From: Acidimicrobiia bacterium
Lineage (GTDB): Bacteria > Actinomycetota > Acidimicrobiia > Spongiisociales > ZC4RG35
Direction: 5' to 3'
Assembly (NCBI GenBank): GCA_025937235.1
Contig: JAICRU010000014.1
Span: 1-45,862, forward strand
DNA: 45,862 nt
The notes under the pieces are model-generated. The model was not told where the DNA came from. It did no database searches and was given only the letters and a program-made list of their open reading frames with translations. The translations under genes were made by a program, and so were the position numbers. Shown here piece after piece: positions 8,134 through 16,030 of this stretch. How positions within the stretch are numbered: the first letter of the stretch is position 1; the number at the start of each line of letters is the position of its first letter.

Positions 8134-9075
8134 TCAGGGTTGCCCAATGCTAACGACGGCTTCCATCGCCGACCCGATGTCATCGATCCCGGAGATGGCC
8201 AACACCGTCGCTCGGTCCACGGTTCTGCGGGCGAGGCCGGCGGTTACGTCACCGGGCCCGACGTGCACGAAGATGTCGATCCCAGCCGCAGCCATGTCGA
8301 GCAGGGAATCCGAGAAGAGGACAGGCTCGACCAACTGGCGGCTCAGGATCGACTCCATCTCGCCGGATCGATGACGCCTTGCCGTCGTGTTCGACCAGAC
8401 CGGGATTCGTGGCTCGGCCAGCGTCGTCGCCTTCAAGGCTGCGGTCAGGTCTGCCTGGGCGGGCGCCATGAAAGAGCTATGGAATGCGCCGGCGACGTTC
8501 AGCGGGACCACGCGCCTGATCCCGAATTCGGTGGCATTGGCTGCCAGCCAGGACAGGTCGTCCCTTCCCCCGGCCACCACTATCTGCCCGGGGGCGTTGA
8601 CATTGGCCACCTGGAGGCTGCCACCCAACTCCCGGCGCGCACCGCACACCTCCTCAGCCGAGTCGCGGCCCGCACCGATGAGGACAGCCATGCCCGAGGC
8701 CTCCAGCTCGGCGGCGCGGCCCATGGCCCGCCCCCGAGCCGCGACCAGGCCCAAGCCCGCGTCGAATCCGAACACACCGGCGGCGGCGAGAGCGGTGTAC
8801 TCGCCCAGTGAATGCCCGGCTGCTCCGTGCGCAACCAAGCCTCGCTCCCGGCCGGCCATGTCCCAAAGGGCGTAGGACAGCGCGAAGAGAGCGGGCTGCG
8901 CATGCTCGGTCCTGGTCAGGTCCTCCTCAGGGCCGTCCAGACACAGACTGCGAAGGGAAAAGCCGAGGATCTCGTCGGCTCTGTCACCGAGCAGATCATC
9001 CCGTGCGTCGAAGAGGTCGGCCCCCATGCCCACGGTCTGGCTCCCCTGACCGGGGAAGAGGATTCCGACACTCAC
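8134..9075 (-). CDS. fabD: Malonyl-CoA:ACP transacylase
   Basis: A 313-residue acyltransferase that loads malonate onto ACP. The nucleophile is Ser89 in AGHSLGEYTAL, the catalytic His199 lies in GAFHSSFM, and the N-terminal FPGQGSQ motif is present. It starts at GTG with no strong ribosome site. The next gene, fabH, follows after 10 bases. It is the first fab gene of the cluster and lies 30 bases downstream of the threonine aldolase gene, so the promoter may be further upstream. Confidence 0.95.
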   Translation of the reverse strand: MSVGILFPGQGSQTVGMGADLFDARDDLLGDRADEILGFSLRSLCLDGPEEDLTRTEHAQPALFALSYALWDMAGRERGLVAHGAAGHSLGEYTALAAAGVFGFDAGLGLVAARGRAMGRAAELEASGMAVLIGAGRDSAEEVCGARRELGGSLQVANVNAPGQIVVAGGRDDLSWLAANATEFGIRRVVPLNVAGAFHSSFMAPAQADLTAALKATTLAEPRIPVWSNTTARRHRSGEMESILSRQLVEPVLFSDSLLDMAAAGIDIFVHVGPGDVTAGLARRTVDRATVLAISGIDDIGSAMEAVVSIGQP

Positions 9076-9105
9076 CCGTATCCGACTCGGCCTGCCGTCA
9101 GGCGG

Positions 9106-10131
9106 TTACGGGAGCACCCCTAGCAGGCGCTCGACATCGGTCGAGTCGACGTCACGATGGGTCACGATTCGCCAAGCACCGCCGATGGGGGGATTCACCT
9201 TGATCCCGGCCCTGTCCAGTCGATCCTTCATGTCGGGCCAGTCGATCCCGAGCGCGGCGAAGTCCAGCCTCACCATGTTCGTCTCGACCTGCGAGGCGTC
9301 GAGTGACCCGGGGTAGCGCTCGGCCATGGCGTCTCCGAGACGGCGAGCCAGCGCATGATCCTCGATCAGGCGATCACGCCCGGCCAGGGCCACCCTGGCT
9401 GCGGCTGCGATCACCCCGGCCTGGCGCATCCCTCCTCCCAGTCGCTTTCGCAGGTAGCGCAGCTCGCGGATCAGCTCGGCAGGCCCGCAGACGATCGAGC
9501 CGACCGGTGCGCCGAGGCCTTTCGAGAAGCAGAACTGGATCGTGTCCGCCACCGCCCCGTATCGATCGGCCGGGACGCCACTGGCGGCGACGGCGTTGAA
9601 GATCCTGGCCCCGTCGACGTGGATGCTGAGGCCGTGGGCACGTGCCACTTCAGAGGTCTTCTCCATCACATCGATCGGGATGACCCTTCCCCCGGAGAGG
9701 TTGTGGGTGTTTTCCCAGACCATCAACCCGATTCGTGGGAAGAAACCGGAGAGGGCCATCGCCCGCTCGACGTCTTCGGGCTCGATGCGCCCGCCGTCAC
9801 CGCTGACGGTGCGGAACCCGACACCGGACAGCGCCTGTGGGGCACCGGCCTCGATGCTGCGGACGTGGCTGCCTTCGTGGGCCAGGACCTCCTCACCGGG
9901 GTGGGTCTGCGCCATGATCGAGAGCTGGTTGCCCATCGTCCCGGTGGGGACGTACATGCCGGCCTCCTTGCCGGTGACCGCAGCCGACTCCTCCTCGAGG
10001 AGGTTGATGGTCGGATCGTCCGAGTAGACGTCGTCGCCGACCGGGGCCGAAGCCATCGCCTCCAGCATCTCTCGGGTGGGCCTGGTGACCGTGTCCGAGC
10101 GAAAATCGGCTGTCCCATCGGGAAAGGGCAT
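9106..10131 (-). CDS. ltaE: Low-specificity L-threonine aldolase
   Basis: A 341-residue PLP enzyme of fold type I that cleaves threonine or allo-threonine to glycine and acetaldehyde. The cofactor lysine is Lys204 (FCFSKGLGAP), Asp173 (HVDGARIFNA) binds the pyridine nitrogen, and His89 (EGSHV) fits the ring-stacking position. The N-terminal DFRSDTVTRPT is a hallmark of the family. Length is normal. It is followed by fabD and preceded by an aminotransferase gene (9-base gap), probably as one transcript. Supplying glycine is the likely role; nothing in the sequence connects it to lipid synthesis. Confidence 0.93.
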   Translation of the reverse strand: MPFPDGTADFRSDTVTRPTREMLEAMASAPVGDDVYSDDPTINLLEEESAAVTGKEAGMYVPTGTMGNQLSIMAQTHPGEEVLAHEGSHVRSIEAGAPQALSGVGFRTVSGDGGRIEPEDVERAMALSGFFPRIGLMVWENTHNLSGGRVIPIDVMEKTSEVARAHGLSIHVDGARIFNAVAASGVPADRYGAVADTIQFCFSKGLGAPVGSIVCGPAELIRELRYLRKRLGGGMRQAGVIAAAARVALAGRDRLIEDHALARRLGDAMAERYPGSLDASQVETNMVRLDFAALGIDWPDMKDRLDRAGIKVNPPIGGAWRIVTHRDVDSTDVERLLGVLP

Positions 10132-10140
10132 CGGCCCAGG

Positions 10141-11328
10141 CTACAGACGATCGAGGGTGTGCCCGATTCGGGTCACTGCCTCCTCGATGCGGCCTGTATC
10201 TTCGACCAGGGCGAATCGGACGAATCCTTCGCCGCTCGGCCCGAAGCCGACTCCGGGGCTTATGGCCACTCCGGCCGTTTCGAGCAGATGGATGGAGAAT
10301 TCGGCGGAGCTCATGTCCTCGTACGAAGCGGGGATCGGGGCCCAGACGAACATGGTCCCCCTCGGTCTTTCCATCTTCCAGTCGAGCTCGGCCAGACCGT
10401 CGACCAGGACGTCGCGTCGCAGCCGATAGATCTCGTTGACCTCGTCGACGAACTCGTCGGCTTCGTCCAGGGCGGCGGCCGCCGCGATCTGGATCGGCTG
10501 AAAGGTACCGTAGTCGAGATAGCTCTTGAGCTTGGCCAGGGCGGCCACCACCTCGGCGTTGCCTGCCATGAAGCCCACTCGCCATCCGGCCATCGAGTGC
10601 CCTTTGGTCAGTGAGTAGATCTCGACCGCAACGTCTTTCGCGCCCGGCACTTCGAGCACCGAGGGCGGGCGATAGCCGTCGAACCCGAGATCGGCGTATG
10701 CGAAGTCGTGGACCAGGACCACCTCGTTGGACCGCGCCAGATCGACGAGCCGCTCGAAGAAGCCCAGGTCGACCGTGTGAGCAGTCGGATTGTGTGGGAA
10801 GCTGACGATTATGACCCGGGGCCGCGGCCAAGAGTCGTGGAACATTCGGTGAACCACCTCGAAGTAGTCCGCATCCGAGCCGATGGGCGCAGTCCGCACC
10901 TCGGCCCCGGCGATGACCGGGGCATAGACGTGAATCGGGTATGAGGGGTCGGGGACGATGGCGGCATCACCGGGCTGGAGCAGGGCCCACATCAGATGTG
11001 ACAGCCCCTCCTTGGACCCGATCGTCGAGATCACCTCGGTCTCGGGGTCGAGTTCGACTCCGAACCGTCGCCGGTATCGCCCGGCAAGGGCCCGTCGCAG
11101 GTCATCGATTCCACGCGATGCCGAATAACGATGATTTGCGGGTTGTCGGGCCGTCTCGACCAGTGTGTCGACCGCGATTTGTGGTGAGGGGATGTCGGGG
11201 TTCCCAAAGCCGAGATCGATCACGTCGACCCCGGCCTGCCTGGCCTTGGTCTTGAGACGGTTGACCTCGGCGAAGGCGTACGGGGGAAGCGAGCCGATCC
11301 GGCGGAAGTCGATCACGAGACCGGTCAA
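10141..11328 (-). CDS. Class I aminotransferase, AlaC-like
   Basis: A 395-residue PLP aminotransferase of fold type I. Asn180 (FPHNPTAHT), Asp208 and Tyr211 (VHDFAYADLGFDG), Lys242 (SLTKGHSMAGWRVGF) and a C-terminal Arg in GFVRFALV form the cofactor and substrate sites. The opening (RRIGSLPPYAFAEVNRLK) and the SLTKGHSMAGW motif match the AlaC/YfdZ group, which makes alanine from pyruvate and glutamate. LL-diaminopimelate aminotransferase is a close relative and cannot be fully excluded. The only upstream in-frame start is TTG at 11328; GTG at 11316 is an alternative. Neither has a clear ribosome site. Confidence 0.9.
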   Translation of the reverse strand: MTGLVIDFRRIGSLPPYAFAEVNRLKTKARQAGVDVIDLGFGNPDIPSPQIAVDTLVETARQPANHRYSASRGIDDLRRALAGRYRRRFGVELDPETEVISTIGSKEGLSHLMWALLQPGDAAIVPDPSYPIHVYAPVIAGAEVRTAPIGSDADYFEVVHRMFHDSWPRPRVIIVSFPHNPTAHTVDLGFFERLVDLARSNEVVLVHDFAYADLGFDGYRPPSVLEVPGAKDVAVEIYSLTKGHSMAGWRVGFMAGNAEVVAALAKLKSYLDYGTFQPIQIAAAAALDEADEFVDEVNEIYRLRRDVLVDGLAELDWKMERPRGTMFVWAPIPASYEDMSSAEFSIHLLETAGVAISPGVGFGPSGEGFVRFALVEDTGRIEEAVTRIGHTLDRL

Positions 11329-11387
11329 GGTAGCTCAGATGGGGAAGATCACCGACTCAATGCCTCACCAGGCACCGATACCGGCAC

Positions 11388-11816
11388 CTATCCCGAGATG
11401 CGGTCCAGGGCCCTGGTCAGTCTGTTGGGGATGACACTGCGGGTGACACCGAGCACTTCCCTGATCAATGCGAGTAGGTCGCCGGGGCCATCCCAGTGCT
11501 CCTGCACCACCTCCGGGCCGGCCCGCTCCACGAGCGAGTCGATGGCGAGGAGGATGAAGATCACATCGTCGGCCCAACCGATCACCGGGATGAACTCCGG
11601 CACCAGGTCGATCGGGCTGGCCACATAAGCGGCGGCCAGGCCCAAGGCCACCTTCGACCGACGAGGCACCCGGGGGTCCCTGAGAAGCCGGGCCACCAGC
11701 TTGACCAGGTTCGGCAACATCAGCACGGCGTCCTTGACCAGCTGACGACCCTGCAGCGAAACCCCTTCCGGGGGCAGGACTTCGTCGGGCTTGACGGTGT
11801 TCGGTTCTTGGGTCAT
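11388..11816 (-). CDS. YkvA/DUF1232 family protein
   Basis: A 142-residue protein whose centre (AAAYVASPIDLVPEFIPVIGWADD) is the DUF1232 signature. Two short hydrophobic segments surround it, so it is probably membrane associated. The function of the family is not established. Its ATG overlaps the stop of the 63-codon gene (ATGA), which itself overlaps the stop of the ArsA-type ATPase gene. This indicates a single translation-coupled unit of ATPase, small helical protein and DUF1232. Confidence 0.85.
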   Translation of the reverse strand: MTQEPNTVKPDEVLPPEGVSLQGRQLVKDAVLMLPNLVKLVARLLRDPRVPRRSKVALGLAAAYVASPIDLVPEFIPVIGWADDVIFILLAIDSLVERAGPEVVQEHWDGPGDLLALIREVLGVTRSVIPNRLTRALDRISG

Positions 11817-12004
11817 TCCACTTCGATCCTGGTTCGGGTGCCCTCGTCCCGTGTGTCGGGCTCGTCCTTGTCGCCGATCCGGCTCATCTCCTCGAACACC
11901 GCCTCGACGGCTTTCAAACCTTCGATCACTGCCTGGATGAGGTGATACCCGGCGCGGCGGCCGGCCCGGCCGAGGGCCTGCATGGTGTCGGACTGCTCCC
12001 TCAT
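11813..12004 (-). CDS. 63-residue helical protein
   Basis: A short protein with an amphipathic helical region (about residues 5-43) containing GYHLIQAVIEGLKAVEAVFEEM, followed by an acidic, disordered-looking tail. It overlaps both neighbours by four bases (ATGA at each end), which strongly supports translation despite the small size. I do not recognise the family. The helix could bind a membrane or the neighbouring Get3-like ATPase; that is inference from position. Confidence 0.65.
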   Translation of the reverse strand: MREQSDTMQALGRAGRRAGYHLIQAVIEGLKAVEAVFEEMSRIGDKDEPDTRDEGTRTRIEVE

Positions 12005-13179
12005 GACCTGGCGTCGGGGTCGGAGAACGAGACTCTCAGGGTGCCCCCGTCGAGGCGAGCACGGGTGACCTCCCGGCGATGGAGGGCGGCGGGGAGGATG
12101 AAGGACCGGCGGTAGGGCCCGACCTGGATGTAGATCTCGTGGCCATGGCGGTAGACGTCGAGGTCCGACTTGTCCACGAATGGGATGTCAACCTCCATCG
12201 CGACCCCACCTTCGTCGTCCAAGACCCGGAAGGGATGTGTGGCGGTGAAGTCGAAGATCGGATCACGCTCGCCATAGAGCTCGTCGGCCATGAACCGGAG
12301 ACGGTCCACCCCGACCATTTCATCGTCGAACAGCCGTAGACGCAGACGAGGCACTTCGGCGAAAGCGTCCTCCACGGTGTCCAGATGACCCTTCTGGATC
12401 GCTCTCCACCGCTCGAAGTAGGGATCAGCAACCTCCTCAGGCAGGACGCGGTTGACGACGACGCCGTCGACCCCGTATCCGAACAACCCGAGGTAGCTGT
12501 ACGTGCGCCTCGCCTCGTCGATCACCATCTTCTCCGGGTTCACCACCAACCGCGCCGAGGTCACCGCCGGGTTCGACATCAGCTCCTTGACTCCCTCGAT
12601 CGACTCGAAGACCGACTGGGCGGTGGTGAACACCTCGTCCTGGGGCAACGGGAGGTCTGTGAGCCGGCTGAGGATGGGGCGGGCTGCCTTCATGAGACGT
12701 CTCTCGGTGGGCAGCACCTTCTCGAAATACCAGCTGAGCACCTCCGGCAGCGAGAGAAGACGGAGCGTTTCCGCCGTCGGGGCGCAGTCGACGACGATGA
12801 CGTCGTAGACCCCCGAGCGGGCGTGGCGATTCACTTCGAGAAGGGCGAAGAGCTCGTCCATCCCGGGAAACACCAGGAACTCCTCGGCCTCGATCCCACC
12901 GGCTCCACCCCAATCGAGGACGTCCATGAGCTGGCGGCGTATCGATCCCCAATAACGGTCGAGCTGACGCTGAGTGTCGATCTGCTGCCCGTCCAGGTTC
13001 TCGACGATGCGACCGGGATCGGACCCGAGGCCGATTCCGATGGCATCGGATAGGGAATGAGCGGGGTCGGTGGACGTGACCAGGGTTCGATGACCGGCAT
13101 CGGCCGCCCTCAGGGCCGTGGAGGCCGCCACCGTGGTCTTGCCTACTCCTCCCTTCCCGGTGACGAGCACGATCCTCAT
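12001..13179 (-). CDS. ArsA/Get3-family ATPase with alpha-crystallin-like C-terminus
   Basis: A 392-residue SIMIBI-class P-loop ATPase. The deviant Walker A is TGKGGVGKTT (residues 7-16), followed by STDPAHSLSDA (switch I) and VVDCAPTAETLRLL (switch II). Residues from about 310 to the end form a small beta-rich domain (DIPFVDKSDLDVYRHGHEIYI and later RRSFILPAALHRREV) resembling the HSP20/alpha-crystallin fold. This arrangement is that of bacterial and plastid Get3d-type proteins rather than arsenite pumps, which usually have two ATPase halves and sit with arsB. No ars gene is nearby. A role in handling hydrophobic or membrane proteins is plausible but unproven. The ATG follows the SRPBCC stop after one base. 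Confidence 0.88.
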   Translation of the reverse strand: MRIVLVTGKGGVGKTTVAASTALRAADAGHRTLVTSTDPAHSLSDAIGIGLGSDPGRIVENLDGQQIDTQRQLDRYWGSIRRQLMDVLDWGGAGGIEAEEFLVFPGMDELFALLEVNRHARSGVYDVIVVDCAPTAETLRLLSLPEVLSWYFEKVLPTERRLMKAARPILSRLTDLPLPQDEVFTTAQSVFESIEGVKELMSNPAVTSARLVVNPEKMVIDEARRTYSYLGLFGYGVDGVVVNRVLPEEVADPYFERWRAIQKGHLDTVEDAFAEVPRLRLRLFDDEMVGVDRLRFMADELYGERDPIFDFTATHPFRVLDDEGGVAMEVDIPFVDKSDLDVYRHGHEIYIQVGPYRRSFILPAALHRREVTRARLDGGTLRVSFSDPDARS

Positions 13180-13180
13180 T

Positions 13181-13621
13181 TCAGGAGCTTCCCGTCACCC
13201 TCTTACGGAGGCCACGCAGCGCCGTGGTGACTATCTGCTTCTCCGCCTGGCGACGGATGAACCCGGGCATGGTGAAGTTGGGCTCCACGGTCAGGGCGTA
13301 GACGACTTCTGTTGCGCCATCGACCGGATTGAAGGTGTAGGAGCCCTCGAGCATCTTGACATCCTTGGAGTCGTCCTCCGCGACCCAGCTCAGCATGTTG
13401 GGGCGGTCGTGGGTGTAGCGAAGGACGTATTCGATCTCCTTGACGAACCCCTCCAGGACGAAGCGGGCGCGATGGACCATCCCATCCGAAGTCGTGTCCA
13501 GAACCTGGACTTCCTTCACCCCAGTCGCCCACTCGGGATATGAGCCGATGTCGGCGGCCACGTCATACAGGTCCTCCGCAGGGGCGTCGATCTCCAGGGT
13601 CTGAAAGGTTCCTTCGGTCAT
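13181..13621 (-). CDS. SRPBCC (START-like) domain protein
   Basis: A 146-residue single-domain protein. TFQTLEIDAPAEDLYDVA at the N-terminus, WATGVKEVQVLD and a C-terminal helix ending RRQAEKQIVTTALRGLRKRV fit the polyketide-cyclase/COQ10-like helix-grip fold, which binds hydrophobic ligands in a cavity. ATG at 13621 is chosen because the domain begins there; the in-frame sequence further upstream is Arg/Pro-rich and non-conserved in character. It is directly followed by the ArsA-type ATPase gene, so it belongs to the same unit. The ligand is unknown. Confidence 0.85.
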   Translation of the reverse strand: MTEGTFQTLEIDAPAEDLYDVAADIGSYPEWATGVKEVQVLDTTSDGMVHRARFVLEGFVKEIEYVLRYTHDRPNMLSWVAEDDSKDVKMLEGSYTFNPVDGATEVVYALTVEPNFTMPGFIRRQAEKQIVTTALRGLRKRVTGSS

Positions 13622-13653
13622 GGGCAGCCAACGCGAGATTAGCCGTCTGCCGT

Positions 13654-14427
13654 CTATGCGAGATCGGCCGGTTGAAGGCGCAGAGGACGCCCGGTGGCGC
13701 GGAAATAGCCGACGTTCCGGCATCGGGTGGGTCCGATTCGCCAGCTGCTGGCCTGCGGCTGGTGGACGTCGCCGAACAGATGGAGGCGGGGCCGGTTCGA
13801 CCGGATGAAGTCGTATACCGGGGCCGAGCCACGCTCGGCCCGACCGGTGATGACGTCTGTCTGGAGCGGGTCGACGGCGGGCGCGACATGAGTGCAGAGG
13901 ACATCGACCTCCCCGAGGCCGGCGAGGAGATCGGTCATGGCCTCGTCAGACACCTCACCGTCCGCCTGGAGCGGGGTGGCCGCCCCACCACCGACGAATC
14001 CGAAGCGCATTCCATCGATCTCCCTGGCCTCGCCGTGAACGTATTCATAGCCCTCCGGCAACACCTCAGCCAGCAACTGGGGGCGGTCGACGTTCCCGTG
14101 AATGACGAAGCCGTGCCCACCCTGGAGCGCCTCCGATACCCTGGCGTATTGGGCGCCAATCGCGTCGCCGATCGCTTCCCTGACCTCTTCGATGCGGTCA
14201 CCGACCGTCTCCAGCCACAGACCCCTCATCCGCTGGTAGTCCCCCGAACCGCGTGCCGAAGCAGAGGCGCGGGCAAACTCCATCCCCAGGACATCCGCCA
14301 CCGCACCCTCCCCGGTCCTGTAATCGGTGAGGTTGACCAAATCGCCGAGTATCACCAGCGTCTCTCCGGTGGCGACGACCCGACGCAAGGGCTCCAGGGC
14401 GAAATGGATGTCAGACAGGACCAGCAT
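13654..14427 (-). CDS. Metallophosphoesterase (YfcE-like)
   Basis: A 257-residue calcineurin-like phosphoesterase. Metal motifs in order: LSDIH (Asp6, His8), LGDLVNL (Asp29), HGNVD (Asn112), CTHVAP (His180) and FGDVHQP (His222). In most relatives the last motif is GHxH; here the first His is Asp220. The ATG at 14427 directly precedes the first metal motif. It overlaps the preceding membrane-protein gene by 17 bases. YfcE-like enzymes cleave phosphodiesters or phosphomonoesters, and the physiological substrate is unknown. Confidence 0.87.
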   Translation of the reverse strand: MLVLSDIHFALEPLRRVVATGETLVILGDLVNLTDYRTGEGAVADVLGMEFARASASARGSGDYQRMRGLWLETVGDRIEEVREAIGDAIGAQYARVSEALQGGHGFVIHGNVDRPQLLAEVLPEGYEYVHGEAREIDGMRFGFVGGGAATPLQADGEVSDEAMTDLLAGLGEVDVLCTHVAPAVDPLQTDVITGRAERGSAPVYDFIRSNRPRLHLFGDVHQPQASSWRIGPTRCRNVGYFRATGRPLRLQPADLA

Positions 14428-14719
14428 CGGAGTCCTGCTCCCGGGAGGAGTACCACGCCCACAACGAGCCAACTGCGGCCCCGACGACCGCCACGCCGAG
14501 GGCGGCAGGCCAATCGAGGTCGAGGGTGGAGAACTCGGCGGAGAGCCCCGCCATGCCGAACCCGACCAGGCCACCGATCGCTGCCCGCCCCGATGGGCCC
14601 ATTCGGCGGCTCGGGTCCCGATCCCTCCTCCCCACATTCTCGGCGAGAGTCCCACCGAGGATGACGACCATGAGCCCGATCACTCCCAGGGCGAGGGCGA
14701 TCGCATAGAACTTGACCAT
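14411..14719 (-). CDS. Small membrane protein, unknown
   Basis: A 102-residue protein from ATG at 14719 (MVKFYAIALALGVIG). It has one strong N-terminal membrane segment (residues 4-24), a basic loop with VGRRDRD, and two weaker hydrophobic stretches at about 46-58 and 68-88. The tail is acidic (SREQDSDAG). The family is not recognised. It overlaps the phosphoesterase gene and probably shares its transcript. Confidence 0.65.
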   Translation of the reverse strand: MVKFYAIALALGVIGLMVVILGGTLAENVGRRDRDPSRRMGPSGRAAIGGLVGFGMAGLSAEFSTLDLDWPAALGVAVVGAAVGSLWAWYSSREQDSDAGPV

Positions 14720-14762
14720 GTCCCGGCGAGCGTAACCCCGGCCCCGCCCGGCATCGGGACGT

Positions 14763-14951
14763 TCAGCCCACCCGGCGCTCGGCGGGCACCAGACGGAGCC
14801 TGGGCACCAAGCCCTCACCGGCTAGGTTGGCCAGGGCCATCACCTCGGTCTCGTCGAGATCCACCGGGCCGTCCGAGAGCAGGAATGTAACCACACAGTC
14901 GTCACAGGCGCTCGTGCCCTGCATCGCACACTGCTCGCAATCGATCAGCAT
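14763..14951 (-). CDS. 62-residue CxxC protein
   Basis: A small protein with four cysteines in two CxxC pairs: Cys5/Cys8 (DCEQC) and Cys16/Cys19 (ACDDC). It could bind one zinc ion or form a small redox centre. The C-terminal half is ordinary helical sequence (ETEVMALANLAGEGL). An AGGAGG ribosome site lies six bases before the ATG, the strongest in this region, so expression is likely. I do not recognise a named family. The gene is 43 bases upstream of the membrane protein and separated from the transporter operon by a hairpin. Confidence 0.75.
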   Translation of the reverse strand: MLIDCEQCAMQGTSACDDCVVTFLLSDGPVDLDETEVMALANLAGEGLVPRLRLVPAERRVG

Positions 14952-14997
14952 CTCATACCTCCTGCCGACGAAGGTAGAAGCTGGCTATGACAGATTC

Positions 14998-15046
14998 GTT
15001 CTGTGAGGATTTCTTTTCGTGGGCTGAAAGAAAACCCTCACAGAAC
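14998..15046 (-). terminator. Hairpin after the ABC-importer operon
   Basis: Perfect 11-base inverted arms (GTTCTGTGAGG at 14998-15008 and its complement at 15036-15046) enclose a second, nearly complementary pyrimidine/purine stem (TTTCTTTTC against GAAAGAAAA, one mismatch). The structure starts 6 bases after the stop of the substrate-binding gene. No T-run follows on the minus strand, so this is either a U-less terminator of the kind common in actinobacteria or an mRNA 3'-end stabilising stem. Confidence 0.6.
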
Positions 15047-15052
15047 GGTTGA

Positions 15053-15976
15053 TCAGCCCTCGATGAAACCGTTGGTGGTGAGCCACTCCTCGGCGAGCAG
15101 AGCTGGATCCTCCTGCTCCAGGTCGGCCCTGGCGTTCATCTCGGTCAGGTCTTCGGTGGTCAGCGCCTCTGAGAAGGAGTTGATCAGGGCGACCAGGTCA
15201 TCGCCGTGGGCTTCTATCACCTCAGTCCTCATTGCGGGGACCACGTTCTCTGCCGGGTTCAGCCCCATGTCGTCCTCGAGCGATACCCAGCCGTTGGCTG
15301 AGATGACGCCGGAAGTGGTGAACAACAAGCCGACATCGATCTCGCCACCCTCCAACGCGGCGACGGTGATCGGGCCACCAGCGTCGAGCGGAACGAATTC
15401 TGCGAACTCGATGCCATAGACCTCGGTCAGACCCTGGAGGCAGAGCGGGCGGTCCGGGCACTCGGGTGGGCCCCCGAAGGTCAACTCCCCGGCCACAGGC
15501 TTAAGATCTGACACGGTTGCAAGGCCGAATTCCTCCGCTGTCTCACCGGTGACCACGTATGCGTTCTTGTCCTGTGCAGGGCTGTACGCGAGCAGGGTGA
15601 CTCCCTGATCCTCCCAGGCCGCCCGGGCTGCTTCCCAGGTGGCCTCCGAGTCGGCGGACGCCTCGACTTCGAGGAATCCGGCCACCGTCCCGGTGTACTC
15701 GGGGACGAGGTCGATCTCCCCAGACTCGAGCGCAGGCTTGACCACTTCTCGGTTCCCCAGGTTGAGCTGGCGCTCCACCCGGTAGCCGTTCGCCTCGAGA
15801 CCCTGTGCGTAGATCTCGGCGACGATCACCGATTCGTTGAAGTTGAAGGACGCAACCCGTATCGGGTCGCCCTCGCCGGGGCCGTCTCCTGCGTCGTCAC
15901 CCGATCCACAGGCGGTGGCGATCAACGCCACGCCCAGGACCGCCCCAACGGCGCGGTAGCGGAGCATTCTCCGCAT
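15053..15976 (-). CDS. Glycine betaine/quaternary-amine ABC importer, substrate-binding lipoprotein
   Basis: A 307-residue extracytoplasmic solute-binding protein. It has a lipoprotein signal with the lipobox ATAC at Cys23, then a Gly/Asp-rich linker and an OpuAC-type domain (IRVASFNFNESVIVAEIYAQ, the EIDLVPEYTGT segment, and the C-terminal WLTTNGF). This family binds glycine betaine, choline, carnitine or ergothioneine; the ligand cannot be fixed from the sequence alone. ATG at 15976 is preceded by AAGGAG at 7 bases, which excludes the longer reading frame. It is the last gene of a four-gene importer, and its own strong ribosome site fits the excess of binding protein usually needed. Confidence 0.93.
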   Translation of the reverse strand: MRRMLRYRAVGAVLGVALIATACGSGDDAGDGPGEGDPIRVASFNFNESVIVAEIYAQGLEANGYRVERQLNLGNREVVKPALESGEIDLVPEYTGTVAGFLEVEASADSEATWEAARAAWEDQGVTLLAYSPAQDKNAYVVTGETAEEFGLATVSDLKPVAGELTFGGPPECPDRPLCLQGLTEVYGIEFAEFVPLDAGGPITVAALEGGEIDVGLLFTTSGVISANGWVSLEDDMGLNPAENVVPAMRTEVIEAHGDDLVALINSFSEALTTEDLTEMNARADLEQEDPALLAEEWLTTNGFIEG

Positions 15977-16030
15977 GGGTATCTCCTTACTGTTGTGATT
16001 GGGCAGCCGGGTACCACCCGGACCACCCAC

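Noticed and set aside
9355-10614. 419-codon plus-strand frame opposite the aldolase and aminotransferase genes
   Set aside because: Both minus-strand genes have complete active sites; the plus frame has no recognisable domain.
12001-13179. Arsenite pump ATPase (ArsA) as literal function
   Set aside because: Only one ATPase half is present, there is an alpha-crystallin-like tail, and no ars genes are nearby.
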